From Dickeya undicola (GTDB taxonomy: Bacteria; Pseudomonadota; Gammaproteobacteria; Enterobacterales; Enterobacteriaceae): DNA of 64,000 nt. Under the pieces are notes generated by a model, which made no database searches, had not been told where the DNA came from, and saw nothing but the letters and a program-made list of their open reading frames with translations. Below are positions 56,084 to 64,000 of this stretch, piece by piece. The DNA lies in contig NZ_JSYG01000019.1 of NCBI RefSeq assembly GCF_000784735.1, forward strand, positions 215,332 through 279,331. The letters are read 5' to 3'. The position numbers and the translations under genes are program-made. Numbering within the stretch: position 1 is the stretch's first letter; each line of letters starts with the position of its first letter.

Positions 56084-57076
56084 ATGAGCCAAAATACGCT
56101 GAAAGTTAACGAGTTACATGAAGATGCTGAATTCGATGAGAATGGAATCGACGTTTTTGACGACAAAGCGCTGGCGGAGGAAGAAACCAGTGATAGCGAC
56201 CTGCTCGACGAGGAATTGCTGTCGCAAGGAACTGCTCAGCGCGTGCTGGATGCAACCCAGCTTTATCTGGGAGAAATCGGCTACTCACCTCTTCTGACCG
56301 CTGAAGAAGAAGTTTACTTTGCCCGTCGGGCGCTGCGCGGCGATGTTTCATCTCGCCGCCGCATGATCGAGAGTAACCTGCGGCTGGTGGTGAAAATCGC
56401 CCGCCGTTACAACAATCGTGGGCTGGCGTTGCTGGACCTGATTGAAGAAGGGAATCTCGGTTTAATCCGCGCAGTCGAGAAGTTTGACCCTGAACGCGGG
56501 TTCCGCTTTTCGACTTACGCCACCTGGTGGATCCGTCAGACCATTGAACGGGCCATCATGAATCAGACTCGTACCATCCGTTTACCCATCCATATCGTTA
56601 AAGAACTGAATGTCTACCTGCGTACCGCACGCGAACTGTCCCACAAGCTTGATCACGAGCCGAGTGCGGAAGAAATCGCCGAGCGGCTGGATAAGCCGGT
56701 GGATGACGTTAACCGCATGTTACGTCTCAACGAGCGTATCACGTCGGTCGATACACCGCTGGGCGGCGACTCGGAGAAAGCGCTGCTGGATATTCTGGCG
56801 GATGAGAAGGATAACGGCCCGGAAGATACCACCCAGGATAACGATATGAAGCAGAATATCGTTAAGTGGTTGTTTGAACTGAACGCAAAACAGCGTGAAG
56901 TGCTGGCTCGCCGTTTTGGCTTGCTGGGATATGAAGCTGCCACGCTGGAAGATGTGGGGCGTGAAATCGGGTTGACTCGTGAACGGGTTCGCCAGATTCA
57001 GGTCGAAGGACTGCGCCGTTTGCGTGAAATCCTGCAGGTACAAGGGTTGGATATTGAAGAATTGTTCCGCGAATAA
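56084..57076 (+). CDS. rpoS: RNA polymerase sigma factor RpoS
   Basis: Stationary-phase and stress sigma factor. The 330 residues show region 1.2 ([16 protein letters not shown]), region 2 ([29 protein letters not shown]), region 3 and the region 4 helix-turn-helix ([20 protein letters not shown]). It follows nlpD by 53 bases. In soft-rot bacteria it affects exoenzyme timing. The downstream neighbour is proS rather than mutS. Confidence 0.98.
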   Translation: MSQNTLKVNELHEDAEFDENGIDVFDDKALAEEETSDSDLLDEELLSQGTAQRVLDATQLYLGEIGYSPLLTAEEEVYFARRALRGDVSSRRRMIESNLRLVVKIARRYNNRGLALLDLIEEGNLGLIRAVEKFDPERGFRFSTYATWWIRQTIERAIMNQTRTIRLPIHIVKELNVYLRTARELSHKLDHEPSAEEIAERLDKPVDDVNRMLRLNERITSVDTPLGGDSEKALLDILADEKDNGPEDTTQDNDMKQNIVKWLFELNAKQREVLARRFGLLGYEAATLEDVGREIGLTRERVRQIQVEGLRRLREILQVQGLDIEELFRE

Positions 57077-57104
57077 CTCGTACAATAACTAACATGGCAC
57101 AAAA

Positions 57105-57130
57105 AAATGGTGGGATATGTCCCACCATTT
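57105..57130. terminator. Bidirectional terminator between rpoS and proS
   Basis: An 11-bp stem AAATGGTGGGA/TCCCACCATTT with a 4-base loop; the plus strand continues TTTATATC and the minus strand TTTTGTGCC. It can end both convergent transcripts. Confidence 0.88.
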
Positions 57131-57155
57131 TTATATCTGTAATCAGGTTTGTGCG

Positions 57156-58874
57156 TTATCGGGCACACTGAGACAGCAGGAACTCGACAATATCGCCAGC
57201 CTTGAGCATCTCTTTTTCGCCTTTACGGCGGTGCTTGTATTCGATCTCGTCGTTATCCAGATTGCGATCGCCGATCACGATAGTGTGCGGAATACCGATC
57301 AATTCCATGTCTGCAAACATCACGCCGGGGCGTTCTTTACGATCGTCCAGCAAGACATCGACGCCGTTGGCACGCAGTTGCTGATAGATATTCTCGGCCA
57401 CTTCCTGCACGCGGAAGGACTTATGCATGTTCATCGGCAGAATCGCCACCTGGAACGGTGCAATCGCGTCAGGCCAGATAATGCCGCGATCGTCATGGTT
57501 CTGCTCAATGGCGGCGGCGATCACGCGCGTTACACCAATACCGTAGCAGCCCATAGTCAGTGTTTGATTGCGGCCGTCTTCACCCTGAACGGTTGCTTTC
57601 AAGGCTTCAGAGTATTTCTTGCCCAACTGGAAGATGTGGCCGACTTCAATACCACGCTTGATCAGCAGCGTGCCTTTGCCGTCTGGGCTGCGATCGCCTT
57701 CCACTACGTTACGGATATCGGCAACCGGCGGCAGCGCGGTATCGCGCTCCCAGTTAATACCGAAGTAGTGTTTGCCGTCGATATTGGCTCCCGCGCTGAA
57801 ATCGCTCATCGTTGCTACAGTACGATCGACTACTACCGGCACCTGCAGATTCACCGGCCCCAGCGAACCCGGACCCGCGTTCACCATTGCACGGATCTCT
57901 TCTTCAGTCGCGAAGGTCAACGGGCTGGCGACCAGCTCCAGTTTTTCCGCTTTGACTTCGTTCAGTTCATGATCGCCACGCACCAGCAGTGCAACCAATT
58001 TATGGCCGCTTTCTTCGGTCGCTTTCACCAGCAGGGTCTTGACGGTTTTTTCCACCGGCACTGCAAATTGTTCCACCAGCTCAGCGATGGTTTTGGCGTT
58101 CGGGGTATCCACCAGCGTCATGGCCTGAGTCGGCACCGCGCGGCCGTGCTCCGGCGCAACAGCTTCCGCCAGTTCAATGTTGGCGGCGTAATCTGACTCG
58201 GTAGAGAATACGATGTCGTCTTCGCCGCTGCTGGCCAGCACCTGGAATTCATGCGATGCATTACCGCCGATGGAGCCTGTATCGGCCTGTACGGGGCGGA
58301 AATCGAGATCCATGCGGCTGAAAATCTTGCTGTAGGCCGCGTACATGGCATCGTAAGTGACCTGCAGGGATTCCTGCGTGGTGTGGAACGAATAAGCATC
58401 CTTCATCAGGAACTCGCGGGCACGCATTACACCAAAGCGCGGGCGCACTTCGTCACGGAATTTGGTCTGGATCTGATAGAAATTCAGCGGCAACTGCTTG
58501 TAGGAGCTGATTTCATTGCGAATCAAATCGGTGATGACTTCTTCATGCGTCGGGCCGAGTACAAACGGGCGGTCGCCTCGGTCAACAAAGCGCAGCAGCT
58601 CCGGACCATATTGTTCCCAGCGGCCGCTTTCCTGCCACAGGTCGGCGGGTTGAACGACCGGCATCGAAATTTCGATGGCACCAGCATTGTTCATTTCTTC
58701 ACGCACGATGTTTTCGACTTTTTTCAGCACCCGTAACCCGGTCGGCAGCCAGGTATAAAGGCCGGAAGCCAGTTTACGAATCATCCCAGCTCGCAGCATC
58801 AACTGATGGCTGATGACTTCGGCATCGGCGGGCGTCTCCTTCAGCGTGGAGAGCATGTATTGACTTGTACGCAT
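57156..58874 (-). CDS. proS: Prolyl-tRNA synthetase
   Basis: Class II aminoacyl-tRNA synthetase of the bacterial type with an editing insertion. The 572 residues show class II motifs ([51 protein letters not shown]), the editing domain between about 225 and 400 and the anticodon-binding C-terminus. It is on the minus strand behind trmO and rcsF, the gene order found in E. coli. Confidence 0.97.
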   Translation of the reverse strand: MRTSQYMLSTLKETPADAEVISHQLMLRAGMIRKLASGLYTWLPTGLRVLKKVENIVREEMNNAGAIEISMPVVQPADLWQESGRWEQYGPELLRFVDRGDRPFVLGPTHEEVITDLIRNEISSYKQLPLNFYQIQTKFRDEVRPRFGVMRAREFLMKDAYSFHTTQESLQVTYDAMYAAYSKIFSRMDLDFRPVQADTGSIGGNASHEFQVLASSGEDDIVFSTESDYAANIELAEAVAPEHGRAVPTQAMTLVDTPNAKTIAELVEQFAVPVEKTVKTLLVKATEESGHKLVALLVRGDHELNEVKAEKLELVASPLTFATEEEIRAMVNAGPGSLGPVNLQVPVVVDRTVATMSDFSAGANIDGKHYFGINWERDTALPPVADIRNVVEGDRSPDGKGTLLIKRGIEVGHIFQLGKKYSEALKATVQGEDGRNQTLTMGCYGIGVTRVIAAAIEQNHDDRGIIWPDAIAPFQVAILPMNMHKSFRVQEVAENIYQQLRANGVDVLLDDRKERPGVMFADMELIGIPHTIVIGDRNLDNDEIEYKHRRKGEKEMLKAGDIVEFLLSQCAR

Positions 58875-58989
58875 GATGTTTGAGTTCCGTCAGAACAAAT
58901 AAATAGCATTAACCACAATGTGGTTCAGGCAGAAAAAGTGGTTTAGTTTACCAGTGCGAGCCGTTCCCCAAAAGGCACAGCCACGTTTT

Positions 58990-59697
58990 TTAACCGGCAT
59001 CAAGGCTGATAACTTCCGTTTGACCGTCAATAACCTGCCATTTGACATTAAACTCCAGCAACCGCGCGGCATAGACCTTGAGGTCATCTTCTCCTTTACG
59101 GTAAGCCGGGCGGGGGTCCTGCGCCAGCACCTGGCTAATGAAACGCCGCAAATTAGGGTGACGTTGTTGATGCTCCGTCAGTTGCTGCTCCGCCAGAACG
59201 GAAAAATGGATCGGCATATCGGCTTCGGGTGCTAATTGGGCAAAACCGGCCCGCGCCTGTGGCTGGCTTTCTGCGAACGGCAGGTAAGGTTTGATGTCCA
59301 CGACCGGGGTGCCGTCCACCAGATCCAGACTGCCCAGCTCCAGTATCACACTATCGCGCATGGTGCGTATTGCTTTCAGTTCAACCAGTGACATACCGAT
59401 AGGGTTAGGGCGAAACGTTGAGCGGGTAGCGAATACGCCCATGCGGGCATTGCCGCCCAGGCGAGGCGGCCTGACCGTCGGGCGCCAGCCCGCAGAGGCG
59501 GTCTGGTGGAAAATGAACAGCAACCACAGGTGGCTGAAATCTTCGAGCCCGCGCACGGCCTCGGGTTGGTTATAAGGCGAGAGGAGATGTAGCTCTCCGC
59601 CGCCATCCTTAATCAGACCGGGTTGTCGGGGTACAGCAAATTTTTCTTTATAAGGTGAGCGGATAACGCCGATCTGATTAAAGCAAAATTGGCTCAT
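58990..59697 (-). CDS. trmO: tRNA (N6-threonylcarbamoyladenosine37-N6)-methyltransferase
   Basis: Methylates t6A37 in tRNA-Thr. The 235 residues equal E. coli TrmO (formerly TsaA/YaeB), with IGVIRSPYKEKFAVPRQPGL, RPPRLGGNARMGVFATRS and PNPIGMSLVEL. The ATG at 59697 overlaps the rcsF stop in ATGA, indicating translational coupling; a longer frame starting at 59748 is not supported. Confidence 0.96.
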   Translation of the reverse strand: MSQFCFNQIGVIRSPYKEKFAVPRQPGLIKDGGGELHLLSPYNQPEAVRGLEDFSHLWLLFIFHQTASAGWRPTVRPPRLGGNARMGVFATRSTFRPNPIGMSLVELKAIRTMRDSVILELGSLDLVDGTPVVDIKPYLPFAESQPQARAGFAQLAPEADMPIHFSVLAEQQLTEHQQRHPNLRRFISQVLAQDPRPAYRKGEDDLKVYAARLLEFNVKWQVIDGQTEVISLDAG

Positions 59698-60101
59698 TGC
59701 GCGGAAACTTTTAGTGCATAACCCTGGCAGACGGCTTGACGGTAGCACCCTGCAACATTGCTGATGATCTGGCAGTCATGCAGCAGCACAGCATTGGCTT
59801 TCATGGCGGTGGCACGGTTCTGCATTCTTCTACGGGCAGACGGAATGCTGGGCGGCGTATCTTGCGCGCTGGCCTGGCAGGATGAACCCGATACTTCACC
59901 CATGTCGCGGAATGGTTTACCTACCAACTCTTCGGCGCTTTTATACAACACGGCAGGGGCGGGATGCGTGACCGGCTTCGGCTTCGGCGGAGGTTCCACA
60001 GCCGCTGGTGTCTGCGGTTGTGGTGCCGGCGCAGCAGGTTTGTGCAGCAGGGAACATCCTGTCAGCGAAAACGCCAACAGCAGAATAGGTACAGCACGCA
60101 T
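59694..60101 (-). CDS. rcsF: Outer-membrane lipoprotein RcsF
   Basis: Sensor that triggers the Rcs phosphorelay on envelope or LPS stress. The 135 residues have a lipoprotein signal (LAFSLTGCSLL, Cys about 16), a Pro-rich linker (PQPQTPAAVEPPPKPKP) and a C-terminal domain with four cysteines forming the known disulfides (SSCQAS, HDCQII, AGCYRQAVCQG). It overlaps trmO by four bases. Confidence 0.96.
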   Translation of the reverse strand: MRAVPILLLAFSLTGCSLLHKPAAPAPQPQTPAAVEPPPKPKPVTHPAPAVLYKSAEELVGKPFRDMGEVSGSSCQASAQDTPPSIPSARRRMQNRATAMKANAVLLHDCQIISNVAGCYRQAVCQGYALKVSAQ

Positions 60102-60160
60102 AAATTTTCCTCTGACTTGGATAAAGTGCGGTTATTGAAGCAAGCAATACAGAAAATAAC

Positions 60161-60182
60161 AAGACGGGCAGTTGCCCGTCTT
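60161..60182. terminator. Hairpin between rcsF and metQ
   Basis: A 9-10-bp stem AAGACGGGC/GCCCGTCTT with a minimal loop, 34 bases past the metQ stop. On the minus strand it is followed by GTTATTTTC and on the plus strand by TTATCTCTTTT. A likely metNIQ terminator. Confidence 0.7.
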
Positions 60183-60215
60183 TTATCTCTTTTATGCAAG
60201 AAAGTAAGTGTTAAC

Positions 60216-61031
60216 TTACCATCCTTTCACCGCGCCACCATTAAATACTTTCAGCGCCGCCTGATTTACTTCGTCAGACTGATAAGCCTTTACAAATTTT
60301 TTCACGTTTTCTGCATCTTTGTTGTCTTCACGAGCAACCAGCAGGTTAACGTACGGGGAGTCCTTTTCTTCTACGAACAAACCGTCTTTGGTTGGGGTCA
60401 GGTTGATCTGGCTGGCATAAGTGGTGTTGATGATGGCCAGAGCAATCTGATCGTCATCCAGAGAGCGTGGCAATTGCGGTGCTTCCAGTTCGACCAGCTT
60501 CAGGTTTTTCGGGTTTTCAGTCACATCCAGTACGGTTGGCAGCAGGCCAACGTTGTCTTTCAATTTGATCAAACCCACTTTCTGCAGCAGCAGCAGTGAA
60601 CGGCCCAGGTTGGTCGGATCGTTCGGCAGGGCGATTTGAGCACCGTTCTGCAGGTCATTCAGCGATTTGATTTTTTTGGAGTAACCGGCAATCGGATACA
60701 CAAACGTGTTGCCGACAGAAACCAGTTTATAGCCGCGATCCTTGATCTGCTGGTCGAGGTACGGTTTGTGCTGGAAAGCGTTCAGGTCGATATCGCCTTT
60801 GCTCAGCGCTTCGTTCGGCAGTACGTAATCATTAAAGGTAACCAGCTCAACATCCAGACCGTATTTTTCCTTGGCGACTTTCTGCGCCACTTCCGCTACC
60901 TGCTGCTCGGCACCGACGATCACGCCCACTTTAATGTGGTTAGGGTTCTTCTGCTCCTGGCCGCATCCGGCCAGCGCCAGCGCACCAATCAATGCACCAA
61001 CCGCCGCGAGAGATTTCAATTTAATTGCCAT
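60216..61031 (-). CDS. metQ: D-methionine-binding lipoprotein MetQ
   Basis: Substrate-binding component of the MetNIQ ABC importer for L- and D-methionine. The 271 residues begin with a lipoprotein signal (ALALAGCGQE, Cys about 23) and continue as an NLPA-family protein (VGVIVGAEQQVAEVAQ, FQHKPYLDQQIKDRGY, IALPNDPTNLGRSLLLLQ). Last gene of metN-metI-metQ. Confidence 0.97.
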   Translation of the reverse strand: MAIKLKSLAAVGALIGALALAGCGQEQKNPNHIKVGVIVGAEQQVAEVAQKVAKEKYGLDVELVTFNDYVLPNEALSKGDIDLNAFQHKPYLDQQIKDRGYKLVSVGNTFVYPIAGYSKKIKSLNDLQNGAQIALPNDPTNLGRSLLLLQKVGLIKLKDNVGLLPTVLDVTENPKNLKLVELEAPQLPRSLDDDQIALAIINTTYASQINLTPTKDGLFVEEKDSPYVNLLVAREDNKDAENVKKFVKAYQSDEVNQAALKVFNGGAVKGW

Positions 61032-61094
61032 TTTTACCTCTGTGTAATGTTTTTAACCTGCACCAAAGAATAATAGACGCGATAATAAAACCCG

Positions 61095-61748
61095 TTATTT
61101 GTGGGTAACCGCGCGCACTGCTCTGTCACCAAAAAACTGAATGAGATAAACCAGAACCACCAACAGCACCAGTACGGTATTCATCACGGTGGCGTTATAG
61201 CCGACGTAACCATACTGATAACCAATCTGCCCCAGACCACCGGCACCGACTGCCCCCCCCATGGCTGAATAACCAACCAATGTGATTAATGTAATCGTGG
61301 CGGCGTTGATCAGGCCAGGAAGCGCTTCGGGTAACAGAATCTTGCGGATAATTTGCAACGGCGTGGCACCCATCGCGCGAGCCGCTTCAATCAGCCCGGT
61401 CGGAATTTCCAGCAGGGCGTTTTCCACCATGCGAGCGATAAAAGGTGCCGCACCGACTGTTAACGGAACAATGGCTGCTTGTAGACCAATTGCGGTGCCG
61501 ACAATCACTCGGGTAAAAGGAATCATCCACACCAATAGAATAATAAAGGGAATAGAGCGGAAGATATTCACTAACGCGGAAATGCTACTATAGAGCTTAG
61601 GGTTGGCGATAACCTGCCCAGGGCGGGTGATATACAACAACACACCGATGGGCAAACCCAGCATAAAACCGAAAAAGCCGGACACAAATGTCATCACCAC
61701 GGTTTCCCAAACGCCGCGGGCAATCAACCAGATCATGGCTTCAGACAT
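61095..61748 (-). CDS. metI: Methionine ABC transporter permease MetI
   Basis: Inner-membrane permease of MetNIQ with five hydrophobic segments. The 217 residues match E. coli MetI ([42 protein letters not shown] loop). The start at 61748 (MSEAMIWL) matches the E. coli N-terminus and overlaps metN by eight bases; an upstream in-frame ATG is unlikely. Confidence 0.96.
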   Translation of the reverse strand: MSEAMIWLIARGVWETVVMTFVSGFFGFMLGLPIGVLLYITRPGQVIANPKLYSSISALVNIFRSIPFIILLVWMIPFTRVIVGTAIGLQAAIVPLTVGAAPFIARMVENALLEIPTGLIEAARAMGATPLQIIRKILLPEALPGLINAATITLITLVGYSAMGGAVGAGGLGQIGYQYGYVGYNATVMNTVLVLLVVLVYLIQFFGDRAVRAVTHK

Positions 61749-62772
61749 AACCCAATACCTCAATATTCACGTGATGTTCTTGCAGAAAAGTGATGGCGGC
61801 TTGGGTGTCGGCTTCCTGCCCGTGCATTTCGGCCAGCATGATGCCGAATTTCACGCCACCGGCGTAATCCATCTGCGCGCTGATAATGTTGTTGTTGACG
61901 TTGAACTTGCGAGCCACTTCGGACAGCAGCGGCGCGTCAACCGACTGGCCGGTAAACTCCATACGCAGCAGCGGTACGCTGCCTGGGCGAGACGTTGCCG
62001 ACAGTCGCTGCTGGTAGTCATCCGGAATATCCAGGTGCAGAGTAGATTGGATAAATTTCTGAGCCAGCGGCGTTTTCGGGTGGGAAAACACTTCGCTAAC
62101 CGTATCCTGCTCAATCAGTCTGCCGTCACTAATAACCGCCACTTGATCACAGATACGTTTAACCACATCCATCTCATGTGTAATCAACAGGATAGTCAGC
62201 CCTAGCCGACGATTGATGTCTTTCAGCAATTCAAGAATGGAACGGGTTGTGGCCGGGTCCAGCGCGCTGGTGGCTTCATCGCATAACAGTACTTTGGGGT
62301 TGCTTGCCAGCGCACGAGCAATAGCAACGCGCTGTTTTTGCCCACCGGACAAGTTAGCTGGATAGGCGTCGTGTTTGTCCGCCAGCCCGACCAGATCCAG
62401 AAGCTGATGCACCCGCTGTTTGATTTCAGCAGAAGGGGTGTTGTCCAATTCCAGCGGCAGCGCCACGTTGCCGAATACAGTACGTGAGGATAGCAAATTG
62501 AAATGCTGGAAAATCATGCCGATTTGGCGGCGGGTGCGTGTCAATTGACTTTCCGACAGGCTCATCAGATCTTTCCCGTCGATTAGCACTTTCCCTTGAG
62601 TCGGTCTTTCCAGCAGGTTCACGCAGCGAATCAGTGTACTTTTACCTGCACCTGATGCGCCAATCACGCCATAAATCTGACCCGCAGGCACGCGTAATGT
62701 CACGTCGTCCAGCGCAGTGATGGCGCGTCCTTTTTGCTGAAAAACCTTTGTAATATTAATCAGTTCAATCAT
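61741..62772 (-). CDS. metN: Methionine ABC transporter ATP-binding protein MetN
   Basis: ATPase of MetNIQ. The 343 residues carry Walker A (GASGAGKST), signature [15 protein letters not shown] and Walker B ([13 protein letters not shown]), plus a C-terminal NIL regulatory domain that senses methionine ([13 protein letters not shown]). The start at 62772 (MIELINITK) aligns with E. coli; an ATG four codons upstream is less likely. A MetJ operator lies about 70 bases upstream. Confidence 0.97.
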   Translation of the reverse strand: MIELINITKVFQQKGRAITALDDVTLRVPAGQIYGVIGASGAGKSTLIRCVNLLERPTQGKVLIDGKDLMSLSESQLTRTRRQIGMIFQHFNLLSSRTVFGNVALPLELDNTPSAEIKQRVHQLLDLVGLADKHDAYPANLSGGQKQRVAIARALASNPKVLLCDEATSALDPATTRSILELLKDINRRLGLTILLITHEMDVVKRICDQVAVISDGRLIEQDTVSEVFSHPKTPLAQKFIQSTLHLDIPDDYQQRLSATSRPGSVPLLRMEFTGQSVDAPLLSEVARKFNVNNNIISAQMDYAGGVKFGIMLAEMHGQEADTQAAITFLQEHHVNIEVLGYV

Positions 62773-62843
62773 AAGTCTTATCAAAGATGACGATGGTCGG
62801 ATAAGAAACCATAATATTCCGACCCAATGTGGAGGGGATGTTA

Positions 62844-62867
62844 AGGCGTCTAGACGTCTAAGTCAAT
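62844..62867 (-). promoter_or_regulatory. MetJ operator (met boxes) of metNIQ
   Basis: Tandem 8-base met boxes AGGCGTCT, AGACGTCT and AAGTCAAT; the second is a perfect consensus, the first has one mismatch, the third is weak. The position upstream of metN fits repression by MetJ with S-adenosylmethionine. Confidence 0.88.
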
Positions 62868-62951
62868 CGAGATCCCGTTAGGGATGACATTCTCTCAGAT
62901 GATAAAAACATGCGATACTACGCGCAATTTACGCCATCAGGAGCAAGGTAA

Positions 62952-63518
62952 GTGGCAAATAGCGTTCCAGCAATTTTTCTAGACCGTGACGGTACTATTA
63001 ATGTAGACCATGGGTATGTCCATGAAATCGATCAGTTTCAGTTTATCGATGGGGTGATCGATGCCCTGCGTGAGCTTAAAAGCATGGGCTTTGCCCTGGT
63101 ACTGGTGACGAATCAGTCGGGGATTGCCAGGGGCAAGTTCACTGAAGATCAGTTTATGCAACTGACCGAGTGGATGGATTGGTCGCTGGCTGACCGTGGT
63201 GTTGACCTGGACGGTATCTATTATTGCCCGCATCACCCTGATGCTGGCGAAGGGGAATATCGTCAACAGTGTGATTGCCGTAAACCTCATCCGGGGATGC
63301 TTATCTCTGCGCAGCGCCATTTACACATTGATATGGCCGCTTCTTATATGGTGGGCGATAAAGTTGAAGATATGCAGGCAGCGCAGGCGGCAGGGGTCGG
63401 TACTAAAGTGTTGGTTAAAACCGGTAAAACCGTCACCGAAGAAGGCGAAAAGTTGGCTGATTGGCTAATAGACAGCCTGGCAGACCTGCCAAAAACGATT
63501 AAACAGCGCGTAAATTAG
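62952..63518 (+). CDS. gmhB: D-glycero-beta-D-manno-heptose 1,7-bisphosphate 7-phosphatase
   Basis: Phosphatase between the two HldE steps in ADP-heptose synthesis for LPS core. The 188 residues show HAD motif [15 protein letters not shown], the zinc cysteines in YYCPHHPD and [11 protein letters not shown], and [12 protein letters not shown]. It starts at GTG (VANSVPAIF, aligned with E. coli) with AGCAAGG upstream. It lies between divergent metN and an rRNA operon, as in E. coli. Confidence 0.96.
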   Translation: MANSVPAIFLDRDGTINVDHGYVHEIDQFQFIDGVIDALRELKSMGFALVLVTNQSGIARGKFTEDQFMQLTEWMDWSLADRGVDLDGIYYCPHHPDAGEGEYRQQCDCRKPHPGMLISAQRHLHIDMAASYMVGDKVEDMQAAQAAGVGTKVLVKTGKTVTEEGEKLADWLIDSLADLPKTIKQRVN

Positions 63519-63567
63519 CCGTAAGGGTTGAAAAATGCGCGAACGGAAAAAAAGATCGAGAAAGTGG

Positions 63568-63595
63568 TTGTGTAACCCGTTCGGATCCCTATAAT
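63568..63595 (+). promoter_or_regulatory. rRNA operon promoter P1
   Basis: TTGTGT (63568-63573) and TATAAT (63590-63595) with a 16-base spacer, followed by a GC-rich GCGC discriminator, the hallmark of stringently controlled rrn P1 promoters. An A-rich UP-like stretch lies just upstream. Confidence 0.85.
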
Positions 63596-63666
63596 GCGCA
63601 TCCACTGACACGGCAACGGCGATGAGCCAGCGCGGTGTGAGGCAGAGAAAACGAAAAAAAAAGTCG

Positions 63667-63694
63667 TTGACTCTGAATGAGGAAAGCGTAGTAT
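63667..63694 (+). promoter_or_regulatory. rRNA operon promoter P2
   Basis: TTGACT (63667-63672) and TAGTAT (63689-63694) with a 16-base spacer, about 100 bases after P1, matching the tandem P1-P2 plan of enterobacterial rrn operons. Confidence 0.75.
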
Positions 63695-63732
63695 ACGCCA
63701 CCTCGCGACAGCAGGCTGTAAGCCGGTCGCAC

Positions 63733-63745
63733 TGCTCTTTAACAA
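63733..63745 (+). promoter_or_regulatory. rrn leader boxA antitermination site
   Basis: TGCTCTTTAACAA is the boxA consensus bound by NusB-NusE, placed in the leader between P2 and the 16S gene. Confidence 0.88.
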
Positions 63746-63893
63746 TTAATCAGACAATCTGTGTGGGCACTCGCAGGACACTTCACTAAAAAATTAGTGA
63801 AAAGTCTTGAAGAGTGACAACAGTTAATTCATTACGAACTAACAGTAAATTCTTTGAGCATCGCTGACGAGTTCAGCAAATCAAACAAATCTT

Positions 63894-64000
63894 AAATTGA
63901 AGAGTTTGATCATGGCTCAGATTGAACGCTGGCGGCAGGCCTAACACATGCAAGTCGAGCGGTAGCACAAGGGAGCTTGCTCCCTGGGTGACGAGCGGCG
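63894..64000 (+). rRNA. rrs: 16S ribosomal RNA, 5' end, runs off the window
   Basis: The first 107 bases of 16S rRNA, beginning AAATTGAAGAGTTTGATC and containing the standard 8-27F primer site. The V1 hairpin reads GTAGCACAAGGGAGCTTGC, a form common among Enterobacterales. The remainder of the rRNA operon lies to the right. Confidence 0.98.

Noticed and set aside
57117..58196. Long plus-strand frame opposite proS
   Set aside because: It is fully antisense to the well-conserved proS and His/Gln-rich as typical of an antisense shadow.
62844..62867. SAM riboswitch before metNIQ
   Set aside because: The signal is a set of tandem met boxes, explained by MetJ; no riboswitch architecture was seen.

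Overview
The window is an enterobacterial chromosome segment, most likely a pectinolytic soft-rot genus such as Dickeya (Pectobacterium is the alternative). Housekeeping proteins (GlnE, HldE, RelA, PyrG, Eno, RpoS, ProS, MetNIQ) look Enterobacterales throughout. The accessory genes point to a plant-cell-wall degrader: a rhamnogalacturonide importer with an unsaturated rhamnogalacturonyl hydrolase (rhiTN), a GH28-like protein, a TogB-like oligogalacturonide-binding protein, and a full galactarate/glucarate pathway. The species cannot be fixed from the sequence alone.

Layout. 1-6.3 kb: 3' part of glnE, then hldE, ligA and a ypeB-like gene, all plus strand. 6.4-9.5 kb: minus-strand block of three FlxA-like coiled-coil proteins with sigma-28-like promoter elements and an Aer-type energy-taxis receptor. 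9.5-10.1 kb: AT-rich gap. 10.1-19.8 kb: garD, divergent from gudP-gudX-gudD-garL-garR-garK, which together take galactarate and D-glucarate to 2-phosphoglycerate plus pyruvate. 19.9-30.5 kb: barA (minus), then rlmD, relA, mazG, pyrG and eno. 30.9-35 kb: rhiT, rhiN and an exported metallo-beta-lactamase-fold hydrolase resembling methyl parathion hydrolase. 35-36.2 kb: queE and queD. 36.3-41.2 kb: GH28-like protein, orphan TogB-like binding protein and an unrecognised 569-residue protein. 41.5-50.5 kb: sulfate assimilation genes cysJIH and cysGDNC. 50.6-57.1 kb: ygbE, ftsB, ispD, ispF, truD, pcm, nlpD, rpoS; surE is missing between truD and pcm. 57.2-62.8 kb (minus): proS, trmO, rcsF and metNIQ behind a MetJ operator. 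62.9-64 kb: gmhB, then an rRNA promoter region and the first ~107 bases of a 16S rRNA gene.

How the genes connect. The sugar-acid operon lies beside barA, whose response-regulator/Csr output controls carbon flow and, in soft-rot bacteria, virulence enzymes. The cys block supplies reduced sulfur, with its own siroheme synthase (CysG) making the CysI cofactor. hldE and gmhB, at opposite ends of the window, act in the same ADP-heptose pathway for LPS core.

The points most worth a second look are the FlxA-like array with its promoters, a possible small RNA in the AT-rich gap, the methyl-parathion-hydrolase-like enzyme beside rhiTN, the orphan binding-protein/GH28-like/unknown cluster, the loss of surE, and several short tandem or palindromic repeats. 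No CRISPR array, tRNA, prophage or insertion sequence was seen. No wholly new multi-gene system could be demonstrated.
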